Assembly (NCBI GenBank): GCA_017437745.1
Contig: JAFRYI010000007.1
Coordinates: 210,767-274,766 of the forward strand
DNA: 64,000 nt
Direction of reading: 5' to 3'
Source: Bacillota bacterium
Lineage (GTDB): Bacteria > Bacillota > Clostridia > Peptostreptococcales > Anaerovoracaceae
Of the stretch, positions 26,309-35,220 are shown one piece after another. Position 1 is the stretch's first letter; every line of letters begins with the position of its first letter. The translations under genes were made by a program, and so were the position numbers. A model generated the notes under the pieces. The model was given only the letters and a program-made list of their open reading frames with translations. It was not told the origin of the DNA and ran no database searches.

Positions 26309-28066
26309 TCAGTAGAATCCGTAGATGCCCAGCGGATCGTTGATGTTCGCTCTGGAAACCCAGGCTTTTCCGTCTTCGCTTATCAGTATCACGTTGGTCT
26401 GGTTTCCGTTGGGATCGGTGGTCATTATTACGTCCGCGATGCCGTTCTTATAGCTGCCGCTCAGCGGGGCGGAGCCGTCGTACGTAAAGACACCCTTGCC
26501 GTTGTAGAGTCCGTTCGAAACCTCCACGGTACCTTCCACCAGCTGCTCCTTCTCAGAATTGGGGTATTTGCTGAGGTTGCTGATTGAGAAGGTGCCGTTG
26601 GGTCTGTCGTTGGCCCAGGTTCCTTCAGCCCAGTATTCCCTGTACGCGCTGTCGGTCTTAAGGTTGTCGGCGATGATCCATACGGCGTCGCCTTCGCGGC
26701 GTGTTCCGTTGTAATTGCCGTAATAGAAGCCGTAATGGCTGTAGCTGTAGTAGATGCCCAGTACTTTTCCGTTCTCATCCGGCTTGGAGTAGAGCGGGTA
26801 GTGGTATTCCACGGTCGCCTTGTTGGGAGCAAGTTTGCGCGCGGACCCGCTGCCGCTTATGAACTCGTTTCTGATAGTCTCAAATACGCCCGCGCGGTCG
26901 CCGGACTTGATCAGTGGCAGCAGCTTGTCCGCAAGCGTCTGGAACAGGTTGGTAAGCTCCACATGCTGTATGTTGGCTTCCAGCCAGTTGATGGTATCGC
27001 CGAAGTTGAATCTTCCGGAACTTGTCAGATCCGTAAGACGGTCCTTCATGGCCTGCATTGTCGGGATGTCGCCGGTGTTTATCGCGTCGTTGACCAGCGA
27101 TTCGTAGGCAAGCTTGACCAGCGGATCCAAGGTCTCCGCGGCTTCCGGGTAATCCTTGATCAGTTTGTCCGCGCCGGCGATGAACGATTCGTACTCTTTG
27201 GTTTCGTAGAGCTGCGAGAGTATGTTCTGGCTGCAGTCCACGTACTGCTTGCGCAGCTCCGCGTCATCCGGGGCGAACTCGTAAGCCTGCTCTATCTGGC
27301 TGACTGCGCTCTTGTAGTCCTTGCTCTCTATGGATGCCGCGATCTGCGTCCTGAGCTTGGCGAGCTTGGTGGACGGCAGGTTCTGGTATATGAAGTATCC
27401 GCCCACGCCCGCGGCTATGACGATCACGGCTATTATCGCGGCTATGAGGCCGGTCTTCTTCTTTTTGGGCGGCTCTTCCGCAACGATGTCTTCTATGACA
27501 GTCGCGTCTTCTACGATCTCCTCGGCGGCAGGCACTCCTGCAGCGACAGCTTCGGCGACCGGAGTCTCAGCAGTTATTTCTTCGGTGATCTCTTCCGCGG
27601 CAGGTTCCGCAGCGATAGCCTCTACGGCAGCTTCTTCTACGACCGGAGCTTCTGCAGCAACAGCTTCGGCGACCGGAGTCTCGGCAGCTATTTCTTCGGT
27701 GATCTCTTCCGCGGCCACGACCTCCTCGGCGATCTCTTCCGCGGCCGGTTCCGCAGCGACAGTTTCTTCAACAGCGTCTTCAATTACCGGAGCTTCTGTA
27801 GCAACTTCCTCGACAGCCGGCGCTTCTTCAACAACTTCCTCGACAGCCGGCGCTTCTTCAACAACTTCATCGACAGCCGGAACTTCTTCAATAGTTTCCT
27901 CGGCGACTGGAGCTTCGGCAGCGACCTCTTCAACGATCTCCTCGACGGCAGGTTCTTCGACTACCGGTTCTTCCTTAGCAGATACCGGCGGAAGCACGGG
28001 CGCTCCGCAGTAAGGACAGTACTTTATGTCGTCCTGGATCTTCTTTCCGCAATTAGTACAAAACAT
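26309..28066 (-). CDS. Zinc-ribbon membrane protein with Glu/Ala/Val-rich repeats and MORN-like tail
   Basis: 585 residues in four parts. Residues 1-26 are a zinc ribbon (CTNCGKK...CPYCGAP). Residues ~30-205 are low-complexity repeats rich in E, A, V and P (variants of EEAPAVEEV). Next are a KKKK stop and one membrane helix (LIAAIIAVIVIAAGVGGYFI). The outer part has a TPR-like helical region (~230-410) and a C-terminal beta region with MORN-like strips (GTVEVSNGLYNGKGVF, SGSYKNG). The ribbon and repeats would be cytoplasmic and the rest outside. The architecture resembles other Clostridial zinc-ribbon envelope proteins of unknown role. It stands alone. Confidence 0.75.
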   Translation of the reverse strand: MFCTNCGKKIQDDIKYCPYCGAPVLPPVSAKEEPVVEEPAVEEIVEEVAAEAPVAEETIEEVPAVDEVVEEAPAVEEVVEEAPAVEEVATEAPVIEDAVEETVAAEPAAEEIAEEVVAAEEITEEIAAETPVAEAVAAEAPVVEEAAVEAIAAEPAAEEITEEITAETPVAEAVAAGVPAAEEIVEDATVIEDIVAEEPPKKKKTGLIAAIIAVIVIAAGVGGYFIYQNLPSTKLAKLRTQIAASIESKDYKSAVSQIEQAYEFAPDDAELRKQYVDCSQNILSQLYETKEYESFIAGADKLIKDYPEAAETLDPLVKLAYESLVNDAINTGDIPTMQAMKDRLTDLTSSGRFNFGDTINWLEANIQHVELTNLFQTLADKLLPLIKSGDRAGVFETIRNEFISGSGSARKLAPNKATVEYHYPLYSKPDENGKVLGIYYSYSHYGFYYGNYNGTRREGDAVWIIADNLKTDSAYREYWAEGTWANDRPNGTFSISNLSKYPNSEKEQLVEGTVEVSNGLYNGKGVFTYDGSAPLSGSYKNGIADVIMTTDPNGNQTNVILISEDGKAWVSRANINDPLGIYGFY

Positions 28067-28216
28067 TACAGCCTCTTCAAACGATCATATAAATGACGAT
28101 AACGTATGTTTCCATGCTATTATTATGAACTATAAACGAATCCATAATCAACACCAAAAACCGCCGGAAACGATGATTTCGGGAGAGATCTTACCTGCCC
28201 GTACGCACTTGCCCTG

Positions 28217-28225
28217 TGGTACAAT
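28217..28225 (+). promoter_or_regulatory. Extended -10 promoter of the hydrolase gene
   Basis: TGG-TACAAT with TACAAT at 28220-28225. The ATG is at 28232, six bases later, and no Shine-Dalgarno lies between, which predicts a leaderless mRNA. Confidence 0.6.
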
Positions 28226-28231
28226 AGCACT

Positions 28232-29038
28232 ATGAAGACAGAAAAAAGAATTGTAAAAACAGACCGTTTCTCGATGGAGTACTTCCGCTTCGGGAAAGGG
28301 GACAGGCCGCTTGTGATACTGCCCGGGATCAGCGTCCGCAGCGTGCTGGTCGACGCGAAGGTCATAGCGGACCAGTACAGGGACATGGCGGAGATCTTTA
28401 ATATCTTCGTAATGGACCGCCGTCTGGACATGCCGGAGAAGTACTGCGTAAGGGAGATGGCCCGCGACACCGCGGAAGCCATGCAGGCGCTTGGCCTTAA
28501 GGACGTATGCCTGTTCGGCGCGTCGCAGGGCGGAATGATCGCCATGACCATAGCAGCGGAGCATCCGGAACTTGTCCGCAGGCTCGCCGTCGGCTCAAGC
28601 TCTGCCTGCGTAACACGGGAGCAGTACCGCGGACTGGAAGAATGGGCGGAGCTCGCCAGGGAAAAAGACGCGGAAGCTCTGTACATGAGCTTCGGAGAAA
28701 AGATCTATCCTCCGGCTGTGTTCGAGCAGTACCGGCAGGTATTCCTTATCGCCGCCAAGATGGCCACGGAAAGGGATCTTGAGCGTTTCGTGATCCTGGC
28801 CGAAGGTACGGAAGGCTTCGACATTACCGCGGACCTTAAACGAATAAAATGTCCGGTGCTCGTCACAGGATCGCTGGACGACGCGGTGCTTGGCCCGGAC
28901 AGCGCTCCTCTGATCGCGGAAGCGCTTAAAGGCGTGACCGACGCGGAACTTTACATGTACGACGGCTACGGCCACGATTCCTTCGATACGGCTCCGGATT
29001 ACCGGGACAGACTGACCGAGTTCTTCTTGCGCGTTTAA
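28232..29038 (+). CDS. Alpha/beta hydrolase
   Basis: 268 residues of the alpha/beta-hydrolase fold. The nucleophile elbow is GASQGG (serine near residue 96), the acid is probably in GSLDDAVLG, and the histidine is in YGHDSFDT. An oxyanion-side segment LPGISVRSV stands where HGG/HGxx motifs are common. No signal peptide, so it is cytoplasmic. Substrate is unknown; the nearest named groups are small-ester or MhpC-like hydrolases. It precedes asnS by 64 bp and probably has an independent, leaderless transcript. Confidence 0.85.
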   Translation: MKTEKRIVKTDRFSMEYFRFGKGDRPLVILPGISVRSVLVDAKVIADQYRDMAEIFNIFVMDRRLDMPEKYCVREMARDTAEAMQALGLKDVCLFGASQGGMIAMTIAAEHPELVRRLAVGSSSACVTREQYRGLEEWAELAREKDAEALYMSFGEKIYPPAVFEQYRQVFLIAAKMATERDLERFVILAEGTEGFDITADLKRIKCPVLVTGSLDDAVLGPDSAPLIAEALKGVTDAELYMYDGYGHDSFDTAPDYRDRLTEFFLRV

Positions 29039-29102
29039 TACCAAGTGTGGTATTCTATTTAGAAAATGCGGCGGCAGAAGACCGCCCGGAAAGGAGGCAA
29101 AA

Positions 29103-30491
29103 ATGGTAGATCTTAAAGATGTTTTCGCAGCTCCGCAGAAGTATGCCGGAGAGATAGAAGTGGAGGGGTGGATCAGGAATAACCGCGGCTCCAACAAGTT
29201 CGGTTTCATAGAGCTGAACGACGGAACGTATTTTAAGTCTGTCCAGGTCGTTTACGAGGAAGAGTTCCTGGAGAACTTCCGCGAAGTGGCCTCGCTTCCG
29301 CTTTCCACGGCTGTGTCCGTTAAAGGCGAGCTTGTGCTTACGCCGGAGGCTAAGCAGCCCTTCGAGATAAAGGCCCGCAGCATAAAGGTGGAGGCTCCTT
29401 CGGACCCGGACTACCCGATCCAGAACAAGCGCCACACCATGGAATACCTGCGCACCCAGCTGCATCTGCGTCCGCGCACCAACAAGTTCAGCGCGGTGTT
29501 CAGAGTCCGCAGCGTAGCGGCCTACGCCATCCATAAGTTCTTCCAGGAGAAGGGCTTCGTGTACGCTCATCCGCCCATCATCACCGCGTCGGACGCGGAG
29601 GGCGCCGGCGAGATGTTCCACGTTACAAGCTTCGACCTGGCAAACGTTCCGAAGAACGAGGACGGCACCGTGGACTACAGCAAGGATTTCTTCAGCAAGT
29701 CCGCAAACCTTACCGTATCCGGACAGCTGGAGGCGGAGATATTCGCCCTGGCGTTCAAGAACACATACACCTTCGGACCCACGTTCCGCGCCGAAAACTC
29801 CAACACCACGCGCCACGCCAGCGAGTTCTGGATGATAGAGCCGGAGATGGCCTTCTGCGACCTTAACAAGGACATGGACATCATAGAGGAGATGGTCAAG
29901 TACATCATCAGCTATACCATGGAGCAGTGCCCTGCGGAGATGGCGTTCTTCAACCAGTTCGTGGACAAGGGCCTCATAGACAGGCTCAATCATGTAGTGA
30001 ACAGCGATTTCGTACGCCTTACCTACACGGAAGCCATAGAGCTTCTTAAGAAGGCGGACAGGAAGTTCGAGTATCCTGTAACAGGCTGGGGCATGGACCT
30101 TCAGTCCGAGCACGAGCGCTACATTACCGAGGAAGTATTCAAAAAGCCCGTGTTCCTTACGGATTATCCCAAGGAGATAAAGGCGTTCTACATGCGCCGC
30201 AACGACGACGGAAAGACCGTAGCGGCCTGCGACCTGCTGGTGCCCGGAATAGGCGAGATAGTCGGCGGCTCCCAGAGGGAAGAGCGCTACGACGTTCTTA
30301 AGCAGATCATCCAGGACCAGGGCATGGACGAGGCCAATTACTGGTGGTATCTGGAGCTCCGCAAGTACGGCGGCGTAAAGCACGCAGGTTTCGGTCTGGG
30401 CTTCGAGCGCATGATAATGTACCTTACCGGCGTGGACAACATCCGCGACGTGCTCCCGTTCCCCAGAACACCCAGAAGCGCGGACTTCTAA
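29103..30491 (+). CDS. asnS: Asparagine-tRNA ligase
   Basis: Class II synthetase that charges tRNA-Asn. 462 residues: N-terminal OB-fold anticodon-binding domain ([20 protein letters not shown]), then the catalytic core with LHLRPRTN, motif 2 [23 protein letters not shown], and motif 3 [15 protein letters not shown]. The lack of an AspRS-type insertion and the AsnS-type ending PRTPRSADF support Asn over Asp specificity. A strong AAAGGAGG site precedes the ATG. Single gene with its own terminator at 30515. Confidence 0.96.
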   Translation: MVDLKDVFAAPQKYAGEIEVEGWIRNNRGSNKFGFIELNDGTYFKSVQVVYEEEFLENFREVASLPLSTAVSVKGELVLTPEAKQPFEIKARSIKVEAPSDPDYPIQNKRHTMEYLRTQLHLRPRTNKFSAVFRVRSVAAYAIHKFFQEKGFVYAHPPIITASDAEGAGEMFHVTSFDLANVPKNEDGTVDYSKDFFSKSANLTVSGQLEAEIFALAFKNTYTFGPTFRAENSNTTRHASEFWMIEPEMAFCDLNKDMDIIEEMVKYIISYTMEQCPAEMAFFNQFVDKGLIDRLNHVVNSDFVRLTYTEAIELLKKADRKFEYPVTGWGMDLQSEHERYITEEVFKKPVFLTDYPKEIKAFYMRRNDDGKTVAACDLLVPGIGEIVGGSQREERYDVLKQIIQDQGMDEANYWWYLELRKYGGVKHAGFGLGFERMIMYLTGVDNIRDVLPFPRTPRSADF

Positions 30492-30514
30492 AAGCTCAGT
30501 AAAAGCATTCTTAT

Positions 30515-30541
30515 CCGGCAGGCATGTCCTGCCGGTTTTTT
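30515..30541 (+). terminator. Terminator of asnS
   Basis: Stem CCGGCAGG / CCTGCCGG followed by TTTTTT, 24 bp after the asnS stop. Confidence 0.9.
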
Positions 30542-30654
30542 CTTGCCGGCAATGACAGCGGACCGTTACCGGTACCGGAATAAAGAGATCCACGCCTTGT
30601 TATGCATTTGTGTGTGTTTAGTCAATATTGCACATAAAAGGACTCAAAAACCCG

Positions 30655-30684
30655 TTGCCTGCGCGCTGAAATCTATAATATAAT
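30655..30684 (+). promoter_or_regulatory. Putative promoter of the PucR-type regulator
   Basis: TTGCCT at 30655-30660, an 18-nt spacer, and TATAAT at 30679-30684. Transcription would begin just ahead of the palindrome at 30714. Confidence 0.55.
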
Positions 30685-30713
30685 TAGTACATAAAAGGGT
30701 AACACAGCATTTT

Positions 30714-30729
30714 TGCACAATATTGTACA
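30714..30729. promoter_or_regulatory. Palindromic operator candidate TGCACAATATTGTACA
   Basis: A 16-bp near-perfect palindrome lying downstream of the predicted start site of the regulator gene, with a further TGTGCA 2 bp beyond it. TTGCACAT also occurs at about 30628. The same GTGCA core recurs after the gene (32331-32416), so autoregulation is likely. Confidence 0.55.
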
Positions 30730-30776
30730 GATGTGCACTATATGAGTACCCGATCGACACGGAAGGAGGCCCGGCG

Positions 30777-32300
30777 ATGAAACTGAGCATGTGGAACATA
30801 TACAGCGGACTGCCGTACAAAGACATCATACCGATGATCAAGGACGGTTCCGCCACCATAGCAGGCGCCCGCTGGATAGTATCCTCCACCATGAACCCGA
30901 ACACGGTGTACGTAGGATCCGCCCAGGAACTTTTCACCGACTGGTCGGAGACCGACTGCTTCATCGTCCACCGCTACGACATGATCCTTGTAAGGAACGT
31001 CGACGCGGAGGAGCTTTTCGATAACGTCTGCGACATAATAGACAAATACAACGAGTGGGACCGTCAGCTGTCCGCCTGTCTGGACGAGGAAGACGGCCTG
31101 CAGAAGATGATAGACAAGAGCAGGGACGTGCTTCAGAACCCGTCCTACCTGTACGATCCCGAAGGCGCGATAATGGCCATGGCAAGCGATTATCCGGCGT
31201 CCGTGCACTGGCACTGGAAAGAGCTGATAGACAACCACGGCATATCCGAAAAGCGCATGAAGTTCTTTAAGGACAACATCAACATCTCCTCCGTGTTCGA
31301 CGATCTGGTGCCTACGCGAAGGACCTCCGTAATGGACGAATACGAATACATACACTGCAGCGTGCTGCTTAACCGCCGCATAATAGGGCATTATGTGCTG
31401 TTCGGATTCACCAAGCCGATAGCTCAGGGCGTAGAGAACCTGGTGGACATACTGATAGGCTGGATGAACCTCTACGTGGAGCGCCACGCCCAGCAGTTCA
31501 ACCCGAAATCCCGCCTGGCCGACGCTTTCGTGGGCTTCCTGGAGAAAAGGGAGTACGACCGGACGCAGCTTACGGAACTGTTCAATTCCTTCCGTTGGAA
31601 GATATCCGACCCATATCAGATCCTTGCGGTGCAGGAGATAGTTAACAGCGAGCCGGTGCTTCTGAGCCAGGCTTTCCGCCGCATCTCGGAGACCATACCG
31701 GATTTGGTAGTTGCACAGAAGGATCAGCAGCTGATAATCCTGCGTAATCTGGGGTCCGGCGCGGAGGCCGACGATTTAAAACGTCAGCTGGACGCTGTGT
31801 TTAAAGAGGATTTCGTAGTAGGCGCAAGCTCGCCGTTCATCGGCATAGAGAACTCGGAGCTCTACTACCGCCAGGCGCTGGAGGAAGTAGAGCGCTGCAG
31901 GCGGAGCGGAATACGCATCTCCACCGGAAGACACCATCTTCTGGACTATCTGGACGACCTGTTCGCAAGGAACGACCTGGCAAGGGCATACGCGGATCCT
32001 GTGCTGACGCAGCTTAAGCTCCACGACGCGCAGAACGGGACCGAATATTACGAGACCTTCCGCGCGTTCTGCATCTGCGGATTCCACAAATCCGAAACAT
32101 CGGAGATGCTGGCCCTGCACCGCAACAGCCTCAACTACCGTCTGGACAGAATTGCCGAACTCATAGGCAACGACACGTTCCTGAGACTTACCGCACCCGG
32201 CGATCCGGACCGTCAGATACGGCTTATATTCTCCTGTTTCCTTCTGGATAAGGCGGATAACGGAGGACAGGCAAACGGGATCAGGCCTTCCAAAGACTGA
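30777..32300 (+). CDS. PucR/CdaR-type transcriptional regulator
   Basis: 507 residues. The N-terminal ~300 residues are a sensor region of no family I can name with certainty; the middle resembles the GGDEF-like domain of CdaR/PucR proteins; the C-terminus has the PucR helix-turn-helix (SEMLALHRNSLNYRLDRIAELIGN). Such proteins are usually activators of catabolic genes in response to a substrate. I set the start at ATG 30777, preceded by GGAAGGAGG; a TTG at 30723 would sit inside the operator palindrome. The next genes, a UroD/MtaA-like protein and a carrier, are the likely targets. Confidence 0.85.
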   Translation: MKLSMWNIYSGLPYKDIIPMIKDGSATIAGARWIVSSTMNPNTVYVGSAQELFTDWSETDCFIVHRYDMILVRNVDAEELFDNVCDIIDKYNEWDRQLSACLDEEDGLQKMIDKSRDVLQNPSYLYDPEGAIMAMASDYPASVHWHWKELIDNHGISEKRMKFFKDNINISSVFDDLVPTRRTSVMDEYEYIHCSVLLNRRIIGHYVLFGFTKPIAQGVENLVDILIGWMNLYVERHAQQFNPKSRLADAFVGFLEKREYDRTQLTELFNSFRWKISDPYQILAVQEIVNSEPVLLSQAFRRISETIPDLVVAQKDQQLIILRNLGSGAEADDLKRQLDAVFKEDFVVGASSPFIGIENSELYYRQALEEVERCRRSGIRISTGRHHLLDYLDDLFARNDLARAYADPVLTQLKLHDAQNGTEYYETFRAFCICGFHKSETSEMLALHRNSLNYRLDRIAELIGNDTFLRLTAPGDPDRQIRLIFSCFLLDKADNGGQANGIRPSKD

Positions 32301-32330
32301 TACTGTGCTTTTTTACAGATAGAATGCCCG

Positions 32331-32367
32331 GCCGGCTTTGTGCAAAGTTGCACAAAGCCGGCTTTTT
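32331..32367 (+). terminator. Terminator whose stem carries GTGCA operator-like arms
   Basis: Perfect 15-bp stem (32331-32345 with 32348-32362), loop AG, then TTTTT. The inner arms TTTGTGCAA / TTGCACAAA match the core of the palindrome ahead of the PucR gene. Confidence 0.88.
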
Positions 32368-32373
32368 CATTAG

Positions 32374-32429
32374 GTGCATTCTGCACATAACCCCATGTTT
32401 TTCTACATTCGTGCACATAAACGCACAAA
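32374..32429. promoter_or_regulatory. Cluster of GTGCA sites upstream of the methyltransferase-like gene
   Basis: GTGCATTCTGCAC (32374-32386) is a perfect 5-3-5 inverted repeat; GTGCAC and CGCACAAAT follow at 32411-32429. They lie 105-160 bp before the ATG at 32535, a position that suits activator binding. Confidence 0.5.
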
Positions 32430-32534
32430 TATTGTCTGTAATTGTCCGTGTTTTAATGCTTTTTCTGTCTGTATAGTTTAGTTGTAGGATAAACCCACCC
32501 AAAAATACTGTAATACCCGAGGAGGTAATAACTT

Positions 32535-33659
32535 ATGAGCATTTATGACGAAAGATTAGCCCGCATAAACGCGGCTATCGCTCTTGAGCCGGTCGACAAG
32601 ATCCCCATGATCTCCGGCGCCGCCGCCGTAGCGTCCCAGTTCTGCGGCGTAAAGATGGCGGACTACATCAAGAACATGGAGCTTAACTGCACCGTAAACA
32701 TCAAGGCTACGGAACTGATGGGCAACATCGACGGCATCCAGACTCCGCTCAGCTCCCCCTACGGACTTCCCACCTTGTGGCTGTCCAACATCAAGGCCCC
32801 CGGCGTCGAACTGTCCGACAACGAACTGTGGCAGGTCTGCGAGGCAGAACTCATCCAGCCGGAAGACTACGACGACATCCTGGAGAACGGCTTCGGCCAG
32901 TGGTACACCAGGTTCATGAAGGAAAAGCTTCACGACCCCATCGGAATGATGGCTCAGACAGGACTTTCCACCTACGGTCCCACGGCCATCAAGCGCTTCG
33001 AGGACGCCGGCTACGTAGTAGTTAAGGACGGATCGCTGCTTTCCCCGTTCGAGATGTTCTGCGGCGGACGTTCCCTGGTAACGTTCCTTGTCGAGGACCT
33101 TCTTGAAGAGCCCGACAAGATGGACCAGGTATTCGAAGTCACCCACAAGTTCAACATGGACAGATACACCAAGCGTTTCTCCGATCCCAAGACCAGACCT
33201 TTCGGCGTATGGATCGGCGGATGGAGAGGAACCCCCGAGACCCTGTCTCCGGCGATGTTCGAAAGATTCTCCTGGAGATACTTCAAGGACCTCATCCAGC
33301 TGTGCCTGGACTTCAACGTCGTACCGTTCATGCATCTCGACGCCTGCTGGGATCAGGGACTCCACTACTTCAAGGAATTCATGCCCAAGGGCCGCGGAGT
33401 ACTCTGCCTGGACGGAAAGACCGACATCTTCAAGGCAAAGGAGATCGTAGGCGACAGCATCTGCATCATGGGCGACGTTCCCGCTTCTATGCTGGCGTTC
33501 GGCAAGCCCGAAGAAGTCTACGACTACACCACCAAGCTCTGCAAGGAGATCGGACCGGTCGGCTTCATGTGCTGCTCCGGCTGCGACGTTCCGTTCAACG
33601 CGAAGCTTGAGAACACTCAGATGATGGCAAAGGCAGTGGACGATTTCGCTGTTAAATAA
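32535..33659 (+). CDS. UroD/MtaA-superfamily protein (putative corrinoid-related methyltransferase)
   Basis: 374 residues of the uroporphyrinogen-decarboxylase superfamily, which includes MtaA/CmuA methyltransferases that move methyl groups between corrinoid proteins and thiols or folate. C-terminal segments carry possible metal ligands: His267 and Cys271 in HLDACWDQG and Cys346, Cys347 and Cys350 in CCSGCDVP, though the spacing differs from the classic HxC of MtaA. No haem genes are near, so true UroD is unlikely. Codons are strongly C-ending (ATC for Ile), suggesting high expression. GAGGAGG precedes the ATG. It is followed by an SLC13 carrier. Confidence 0.75.
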   Translation: MSIYDERLARINAAIALEPVDKIPMISGAAAVASQFCGVKMADYIKNMELNCTVNIKATELMGNIDGIQTPLSSPYGLPTLWLSNIKAPGVELSDNELWQVCEAELIQPEDYDDILENGFGQWYTRFMKEKLHDPIGMMAQTGLSTYGPTAIKRFEDAGYVVVKDGSLLSPFEMFCGGRSLVTFLVEDLLEEPDKMDQVFEVTHKFNMDRYTKRFSDPKTRPFGVWIGGWRGTPETLSPAMFERFSWRYFKDLIQLCLDFNVVPFMHLDACWDQGLHYFKEFMPKGRGVLCLDGKTDIFKAKEIVGDSICIMGDVPASMLAFGKPEEVYDYTTKLCKEIGPVGFMCCSGCDVPFNAKLENTQMMAKAVDDFAVK

Positions 33660-33724
33660 AGTAAGTTATAGCAATCATTACTCATAAGTCAAAGCTGTTT
33701 CGAACTTTTCAAAGGAGAGAAAAA

Positions 33725-35119
33725 ATGCAAACAAAGAACAAAAAGAAGGGACTGATCGGTCTGTGCATCGCGATCGTGCTGGTGCTGATCTGCGGTCTCC
33801 TGCCCGAATCTGAAGGCATTACCCGTCAGGGTCTGATGTCTCTGGGTATGTTCCTGGGCGCCATAGTAATGTGGATCTGCGAGACCATGCCCATGCTCAT
33901 CACCGCTTTCCTGGTGATGTTCCTGTTCCCGGTGTTCGGCGTAATGCCGCTGAATACGGTGTTCACATCCTTCGGCGGTACGGCGTTCTTCTTCGCCATC
34001 GCTACGTTCGGTATTTCCGCCGCTCTCGAGAGCACTTCCATTCCGCTGCGCATATGCCGCGCGCTCACCAAAAGAGCCAAGGGCAACTCCAAGGCTCTGG
34101 TAATAGGCCTCATGTTCGCCTGCGCCATCACGTCGGCCATCATGTCCAACCTGTCCACCACGATCATCTACCTGAGCCTGGCTCTGGCCCTTCTCAAGGC
34201 CAACGGCTGCGAGCCCGGAAAGTCCAACCTCGGACGCTGCCTGCTGATAGGCATCCCGGCAATGTCCGGATGCGGCGGCATGATCACTCCTGCAGGTACC
34301 CCGGGCAACGCCCTGATCATAGGCGTTCTTGCCCAGCAGGGAATAAACATTTCCTTCCTGCAGTGGTTCCTCATCTTCGCCCCGATGGCTCTCATCTGCT
34401 GCCTTATCAGCGGACTTACACTTACCGCTGTATTCAAGCCTGAGCGCATCGAAGAAGATGCCATCAAGGAGCTCGAGAGCAGAGTCGCGGAGTGCGGACC
34501 TCTTAAGCCTAACGAAAAGAAGACCATCGCCATCATACTGATCATACTGGTCCTCTGGATACTCGGTACCTGGATCCCCGCTCTCAACGTTACCATCGTT
34601 GCTGTAGTAGGTCTGGCAGTAATGTTCCTGCCCGGGATCAACGTACTCGATTACGACACCATGGTCAAGAAGACCAACTGGAACCTTGCGTTCACCATCG
34701 GTTCCGTAGGCGTGCTCATCGGAGCTCTTACTTCTTCCGGAATCGTTGATACGCTCGTTACCCCGCTGTTCTCCGGTATGGGCGGAATGAACGTCATCCT
34801 GATGATGTTCATCGTCGGCGTCGTGGTCTGCGTCATCAGAGCATTCATACCCACCGCTCCGGCTATCGTTGCGCTGTTCGCTCCGCTGCTGCTGCCGCTG
34901 GCTGCTCTTACTTCCGCTACCGCGACCGCGGTAATGGTCATCCCGGCGTTCTGGGCATGCACACCGCTGCTTCTGTGGTTCGAGCCGATCTACCTGTTCA
35001 CTTACGGCTACGGTTACTACACACCGGGTCAGCTGCTCAAGTGGGGATGGATACCGTCGCTCATCATGTGCGCGCTTCTGTCCTTCACACCGCTGTACCT
35101 GCAGCTCTTCGGACTGTAA
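33725..35119 (+). CDS. SLC13/DASS-type anion permease
   Basis: 464 residues with about 11-12 membrane helices. The protein has two inverted halves typical of divalent-anion:Na+ symporters and related carriers: the substrate loop MSNLSTTIIYLSLALAL and SGCGGMITPAGTPGNALIIG in the first half, and FIPTAPAIVALFAPLLLPLA in the second. The GTPGN loop is the SNT/TPxN-type site. Likely substrates are di- or tricarboxylates or another organic anion. It lies 65 bp after the UroD-like gene with a GGAGAG site, and shares its high-expression codon use, so it probably imports the substrate of that pathway. Confidence 0.82.
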   Translation: MQTKNKKKGLIGLCIAIVLVLICGLLPESEGITRQGLMSLGMFLGAIVMWICETMPMLITAFLVMFLFPVFGVMPLNTVFTSFGGTAFFFAIATFGISAALESTSIPLRICRALTKRAKGNSKALVIGLMFACAITSAIMSNLSTTIIYLSLALALLKANGCEPGKSNLGRCLLIGIPAMSGCGGMITPAGTPGNALIIGVLAQQGINISFLQWFLIFAPMALICCLISGLTLTAVFKPERIEEDAIKELESRVAECGPLKPNEKKTIAIILIILVLWILGTWIPALNVTIVAVVGLAVMFLPGINVLDYDTMVKKTNWNLAFTIGSVGVLIGALTSSGIVDTLVTPLFSGMGGMNVILMMFIVGVVVCVIRAFIPTAPAIVALFAPLLLPLAALTSATATAVMVIPAFWACTPLLLWFEPIYLFTYGYGYYTPGQLLKWGWIPSLIMCALLSFTPLYLQLFGL

Positions 35120-35142
35120 ATCTTAATGACAGAAACACAAAA

Positions 35143-35168
35143 GCGGGTCGTGAGACCCGCTTTTATTT
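35143..35168 (+). terminator. Terminator of the permease gene
   Basis: Stem GCGGGTC / GACCCGC with loop GTGA followed by TTTTATTTT, 23 bp after the permease stop. Confidence 0.88.
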
Positions 35169-35220
35169 TGCATTTATCGTCCCGTGAGTCCGCTGCCGGA
35201 TCATCCTGCATGCCGGCGCG

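Noticed and set aside
27321..28013. Ser/Thr/Ala-rich frame resembling a mucin-like protein
   Set aside because: Another complement frame of the same repeats; it lacks a signal peptide and ribosome-binding site.
26735..28096. Plus-strand frame with many FRSDS/RRFFNNF-like repeats
   Set aside because: It is the complement of the Glu/Ala/Val repeat arm of the zinc-ribbon protein, so the apparent repeats are a by-product.
32535..33659. True uroporphyrinogen decarboxylase (HemE)
   Set aside because: No other haem genes are near, the metal-site-like cysteines are not part of HemE, and the neighbours are a catabolic regulator and a carrier.
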